From Defluviicoccus sp. (GTDB taxonomy: Bacteria; Pseudomonadota; Alphaproteobacteria; MPNO01): a stretch of DNA of 62,779 bases. A program made the position numbers and the translations under genes. The DNA lies in NCBI GenBank assembly GCA_028820505.1, contig JAPPIT010000172.1, positions 1-62,779 of the forward strand, in the 5' to 3' direction. The notes beneath the pieces were generated by a model. The model was not told the origin of the DNA. It ran no database searches and saw only the letters and a list, made by a program, of their open reading frames with translations. Positions 60,352 to 62,779 of the stretch are shown piece after piece. How positions within the stretch are numbered: position 1 is the first letter of the stretch; each line of letters opens with the position of its first letter.

Positions 60352-60628
60352 TGGCCGCGGCCTCCCGCTCTTGCTTCCCCGCGTCCAGCGCGCTCAACGC
60401 CTCGATCGATCCCGCGTCGTCATAGCCGCAGATCAGCAGGTAGAACCGCAGCAGATACGGGTTGGCGTGCGGCTGGATCTTCGCCAGATCGTCGTCGATC
60501 AGGGCCTGGCGCATCTCGGGCGGGAACGGGTAGGCGTCGAGTACGGCTTCGCGGTCGTCGCGCCAGCGCTCCTTGCCGCCCGGACCCTGAAGGTCGAACA
60601 TCAGCTTGTTGAGCCAGTAATCGGTCAT
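60344..60628 (-). CDS. Extradiol dioxygenase, LigA-type small subunit
   Basis: 94 residues. YWLNKLMFDLQGPGGKERWRDDREAVLDAYPFPPEMRQALIDDD and ANPYLLRFYLLICGYD match the alpha subunit of protocatechuate 4,5-dioxygenase, which caps the active site of the LigB-type chain. The order is small subunit then catalytic subunit in one transcript, as in known ligAB pairs. The ATG at 60628 is the only one giving a full domain. Confidence 0.88.
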   Translation of the reverse strand: MTDYWLNKLMFDLQGPGGKERWRDDREAVLDAYPFPPEMRQALIDDDLAKIQPHANPYLLRFYLLICGYDDAGSIEALSALDAGKQEREAAANG

Positions 60629-60706
60629 CGCGGCCTCCGCGTCGCGCTCGTCGTCGCTCGGGCGGATTGTAGACCGCTCGCGCCGCCATGCCGACCGGAA
60701 AACGAC

Positions 60707-61621
60707 TCAACGGGTCGGCGTCGGGGTGTCGCCCGAGTAATCGTAGAAGCCGCGCCCCGACTTGCGGCCGAGCCAGCCCGCCTCGACATACTTCACCAGA
60801 AGCGGGCAGGGCCGGTACTTGGTGTCGGCGAGCCCCTCGTAAAGCACCTGCATGACCGACAGGCAGGTATCGAGGCCGATGAAATCGGCGAGCTGCAACG
60901 GACCCATCGGGTGGTTGGCGCCGAGCCGCATGGCGTTGTCGATCGCCTCCACCGAGCCGACCCCCTCGTGCAGCGTGTAGACCGCCTCGTTCAGCATCGG
61001 CAGCAGGATGCGGTTGACGATGAAGGCGGGGAAATCCTCCGAGTTCACCGGCGTCTTGCCGAGCGCGAAGGTCAGCGCCTCGATCGCGTCGAAGGTTTCC
61101 TTCGCGGTGGCGATGCCGGGGATCAGCTCGACCAGCTGCATCGCCGGCACCGGGTTCATGAAGTGCATCCCCATGAACCGCGCCGGCCGGTCGGTCGCCG
61201 CGCCGAGCCGGGTGATCGAGATCGACGAGGTGTTGGAGGCGATGATCGCATCGTCCCTGATCTCGGTGACGATGCGCTTGTAGATCTCCCGCTTGACCTC
61301 CTCGCTTTCGGTCGCCGCCTCGATGATCAGGTCGCAGTCCGACAGGATGCGGTATTCGGTCCCCGTCGCGATGCGCGCCAGCGCCTCCGCCTTCTGCGCC
61401 TCGGTCATGCGGTTGCGCCGGACCTGGCGGTCGTAATTGGCCGAGATCGCATCCAGCGCCTTGCCGATCTGGTCGTGCGAAATATCCCCCAGCACGACAT
61501 CCAGGCCGTGCGCGGCGCAGACATTGGCGATGCCGGTCCCCATCTGGCCGGCGCCGATGACGCCCACCTTGCGGATTGCGACCGAGTCGATCGATACCGG
61601 GTTCGCCACCGTTGCGTTCAT
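60707..61621 (-). CDS. 3-hydroxybutyryl-CoA dehydrogenase
   Basis: 304 residues. The NAD motif is VGVIGAGQMGTGIANVCAAHGLDVVLGD, followed by ASNTSSISITRLG, GMHFMNPVPAMQLVELIPG (with the catalytic His-Glu pair around HFMNP and E) and the C-terminal domain FPAFIVNRILLPMLNEA. It oxidises 3-hydroxyacyl-CoA with NAD during short-chain fatty acid or polyester metabolism. Its start overlaps the etfA stop (ATGA), so it is coupled to the electron transfer flavoprotein genes. Confidence 0.93.
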   Translation of the reverse strand: MNATVANPVSIDSVAIRKVGVIGAGQMGTGIANVCAAHGLDVVLGDISHDQIGKALDAISANYDRQVRRNRMTEAQKAEALARIATGTEYRILSDCDLIIEAATESEEVKREIYKRIVTEIRDDAIIASNTSSISITRLGAATDRPARFMGMHFMNPVPAMQLVELIPGIATAKETFDAIEALTFALGKTPVNSEDFPAFIVNRILLPMLNEAVYTLHEGVGSVEAIDNAMRLGANHPMGPLQLADFIGLDTCLSVMQVLYEGLADTKYRPCPLLVKYVEAGWLGRKSGRGFYDYSGDTPTPTR

Positions 61622-62568
61622 CGCGGCTTGATCCCGGCCTTGTCCAGCGCTTCCGCCAGCGCCGGCAGCGCCTTGAACAGGTCGTCGACCAGCCCGTAAT
61701 CGGCGATCTGGACCATCGGCGCCTCCTCGTCCTTGTTGATGGCCACGATGACCTTGCTGTCCTTCATCCCCGCCAGGTGCTGGATCGCGCCGGAAATGCC
61801 GACCGCGATGTAGAGCTCAGGCGCGACCACCTTGCCGGTCTGCCCGACCTGGAAGTCGTTCGGCCGGTAGCCCGCGTCCACCGCCGCGCGCGAGGCGCCG
61901 ACCGCGGCGCCGAGCCGGTCGGCGATCCCCTCCACGAGGTGGAAATTCTCCGAAGACTGCATGCCGCGTCCGCCGGAGACGACGACCCGGGCGCTGGTGA
62001 GCTCCGGTCGCTCCGACTTCGACAGCTCCTGACGGACGAAACGCGACAGCGTCTGGCCGTCGCCCGCCGCGACCGGCTCGATCGGGGCGTTCCCGTCCTG
62101 GGCGGCGGCGGGGAAGGCGGTGCCGCGTACCGTGATCACCTTGACCGCATCGCGCGACCGGACGGTCGCCATGGCGTTGCCCGCATAGATCGGCCGCACG
62201 AACGTGTCCGGCGCGACCACTTCGGTAATGTCGGAGATCTGCGCGACGTCGAGCAGCGCCGCGACCCGCGGCGCGAGGTTCTTTCCCGTCGTGTTGGCGG
62301 GAAACAGGATTTCGGAATAGTCGGAGGCGAGCTCCACCACCAGAGGCGCCACGGCCTCGGCGAGCAGGTGGTCGTAGGCCGTGTCGCCGGCGTGACGCAC
62401 CCGGGCGACGCCGGCGATCTTCGCCGCCGCCCCGGCGACCGCTTCCGTTCCGCCGCCGGCCACCAGGACGTCGATGTCGCCGCCGAACGCGGCCGCCGCG
62501 GTAACGGCGTTCAGCGTCGCCGGATCGAGCGCCGCGCCGTCGTGATCGGCGATGACGAGCGAGGCCAT
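61618..62568 (-). CDS. etfA: Electron transfer flavoprotein alpha subunit
   Basis: 316 residues. The N-terminal half has [29 protein letters not shown] and the C-terminal FAD domain has [63 protein letters not shown] and [21 protein letters not shown]. With EtfB it passes electrons from acyl-CoA and other dehydrogenases to the quinone pool. It overlaps etfB by TGATG. Confidence 0.96.
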   Translation of the reverse strand: MASLVIADHDGAALDPATLNAVTAAAAFGGDIDVLVAGGGTEAVAGAAAKIAGVARVRHAGDTAYDHLLAEAVAPLVVELASDYSEILFPANTTGKNLAPRVAALLDVAQISDITEVVAPDTFVRPIYAGNAMATVRSRDAVKVITVRGTAFPAAAQDGNAPIEPVAAGDGQTLSRFVRQELSKSERPELTSARVVVSGGRGMQSSENFHLVEGIADRLGAAVGASRAAVDAGYRPNDFQVGQTGKVVAPELYIAVGISGAIQHLAGMKDSKVIVAINKDEEAPMVQIADYGLVDDLFKALPALAEALDKAGIKPR

Positions 62569-62779
62569 CAGATCACCCCCGCCTCGTTCTTGAGCTTGTC
62601 GACCAGCTCCTCGACGCTCTCCACCTTGCGCCCGCCGGCCCGGGCCGGCGGATCCTCGACCTTGAGCGTCTCCAGCCGGGGCGCCACGTCGACGCCGAGC
62701 TCGTCGACGGCGATCTGGTCGATCGGCTTCTTCTTGGCCTTCATGATGTTGGGGAGCGAGGCGTAGCGCGGCTCGTTGA
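62568..62779 (-). CDS. etfB: Electron transfer flavoprotein beta subunit (3' part; runs off the window)
   Basis: Only the last 69 codons are present. [17 protein letters not shown] is the conserved EtfB C-terminal signature, followed by [20 protein letters not shown] and a Lys-rich end. The N-terminal part with the AMP site is outside the window. The stop overlaps the etfA start. Confidence 0.92.
   Translation of the reverse strand, partial: NEPRYASLPNIMKAKKKPIDQIAVDELGVDVAPRLETLKVEDPPARAGGRKVESVEELVDKLKNEAGVI

Overview
The window is a very GC-rich stretch of a bacterial chromosome. Gene neighbourhoods such as argH-lptM-lysA-TIGR02302, ftsEX beside a zinc-ribbon DUF3426 gene and hpt, and etfBA-hbd point to an alphaproteobacterium, probably of Rhodospirillales type; this placement is inference. 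Coding density is high, operons are packed with ATGA/TGATG stop-start overlaps, and many gaps hold long near-perfect inverted repeats.

Region by region. 0.1-7.5 kb: a flavin monooxygenase-like gene, a DUF924 protein fused to an anti-sigma-type ATPase domain, two tandem GrlR-like genes, an MFS exporter, recQ and a DksA-type zinc finger gene. 7.8-17.3 kb: an operon for methylamine oxidation by the N-methylglutamate pathway (mgsABC, gmaS, mgdABCD). 17.5-20.8 kb: a luciferase-like oxidoreductase, a glutathione transferase and an MFS carrier.

20.8-30.9 kb is the most interesting part: a sterol biosynthesis locus. A minus-strand, translationally coupled operon encodes SdmB (C-4 decarboxylase/dehydrogenase type), SdmA (Rieske C-4 demethylase type), a sterol C-14 reductase-type enzyme, CYP51, and one 1144-residue polypeptide joining a squalene epoxidase-like domain to an oxidosqualene cyclase with a DCTAE motif. 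A strongly eukaryote-like sterol C-24 methyltransferase gene runs towards it, and a membrane protein gene beside that may be a further sterol enzyme. On paper the products would take squalene to a C-14-demethylated, C-4-demethylated, C-24-methylated sterol. Squalene synthesis genes are not in the window.

31-41.8 kb: a two-subunit ring-hydroxylating oxygenase behind a perfect palindrome, a lone HigA antitoxin, a gentisate dioxygenase-like gene with a PNPOx-fold protein and a group D flavin monooxygenase, pobA, a thiamine-diphosphate enzyme, a MetE-like protein and a beta-propeller protein. 42-48.1 kb: an RND efflux pair whose adaptor carries a duplicated EF-hand module, then an amidohydrolase. 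48.3-62.8 kb: mostly housekeeping (alpha/beta hydrolase, plsC, ydcF, ftsX, ftsE, DUF3426, hpt, TIGR02302, lysA, lptM, argH, a thioredoxin-like gene), then ligAB-type extradiol dioxygenase genes, hbd, etfA and the end of etfB, which runs off the window.
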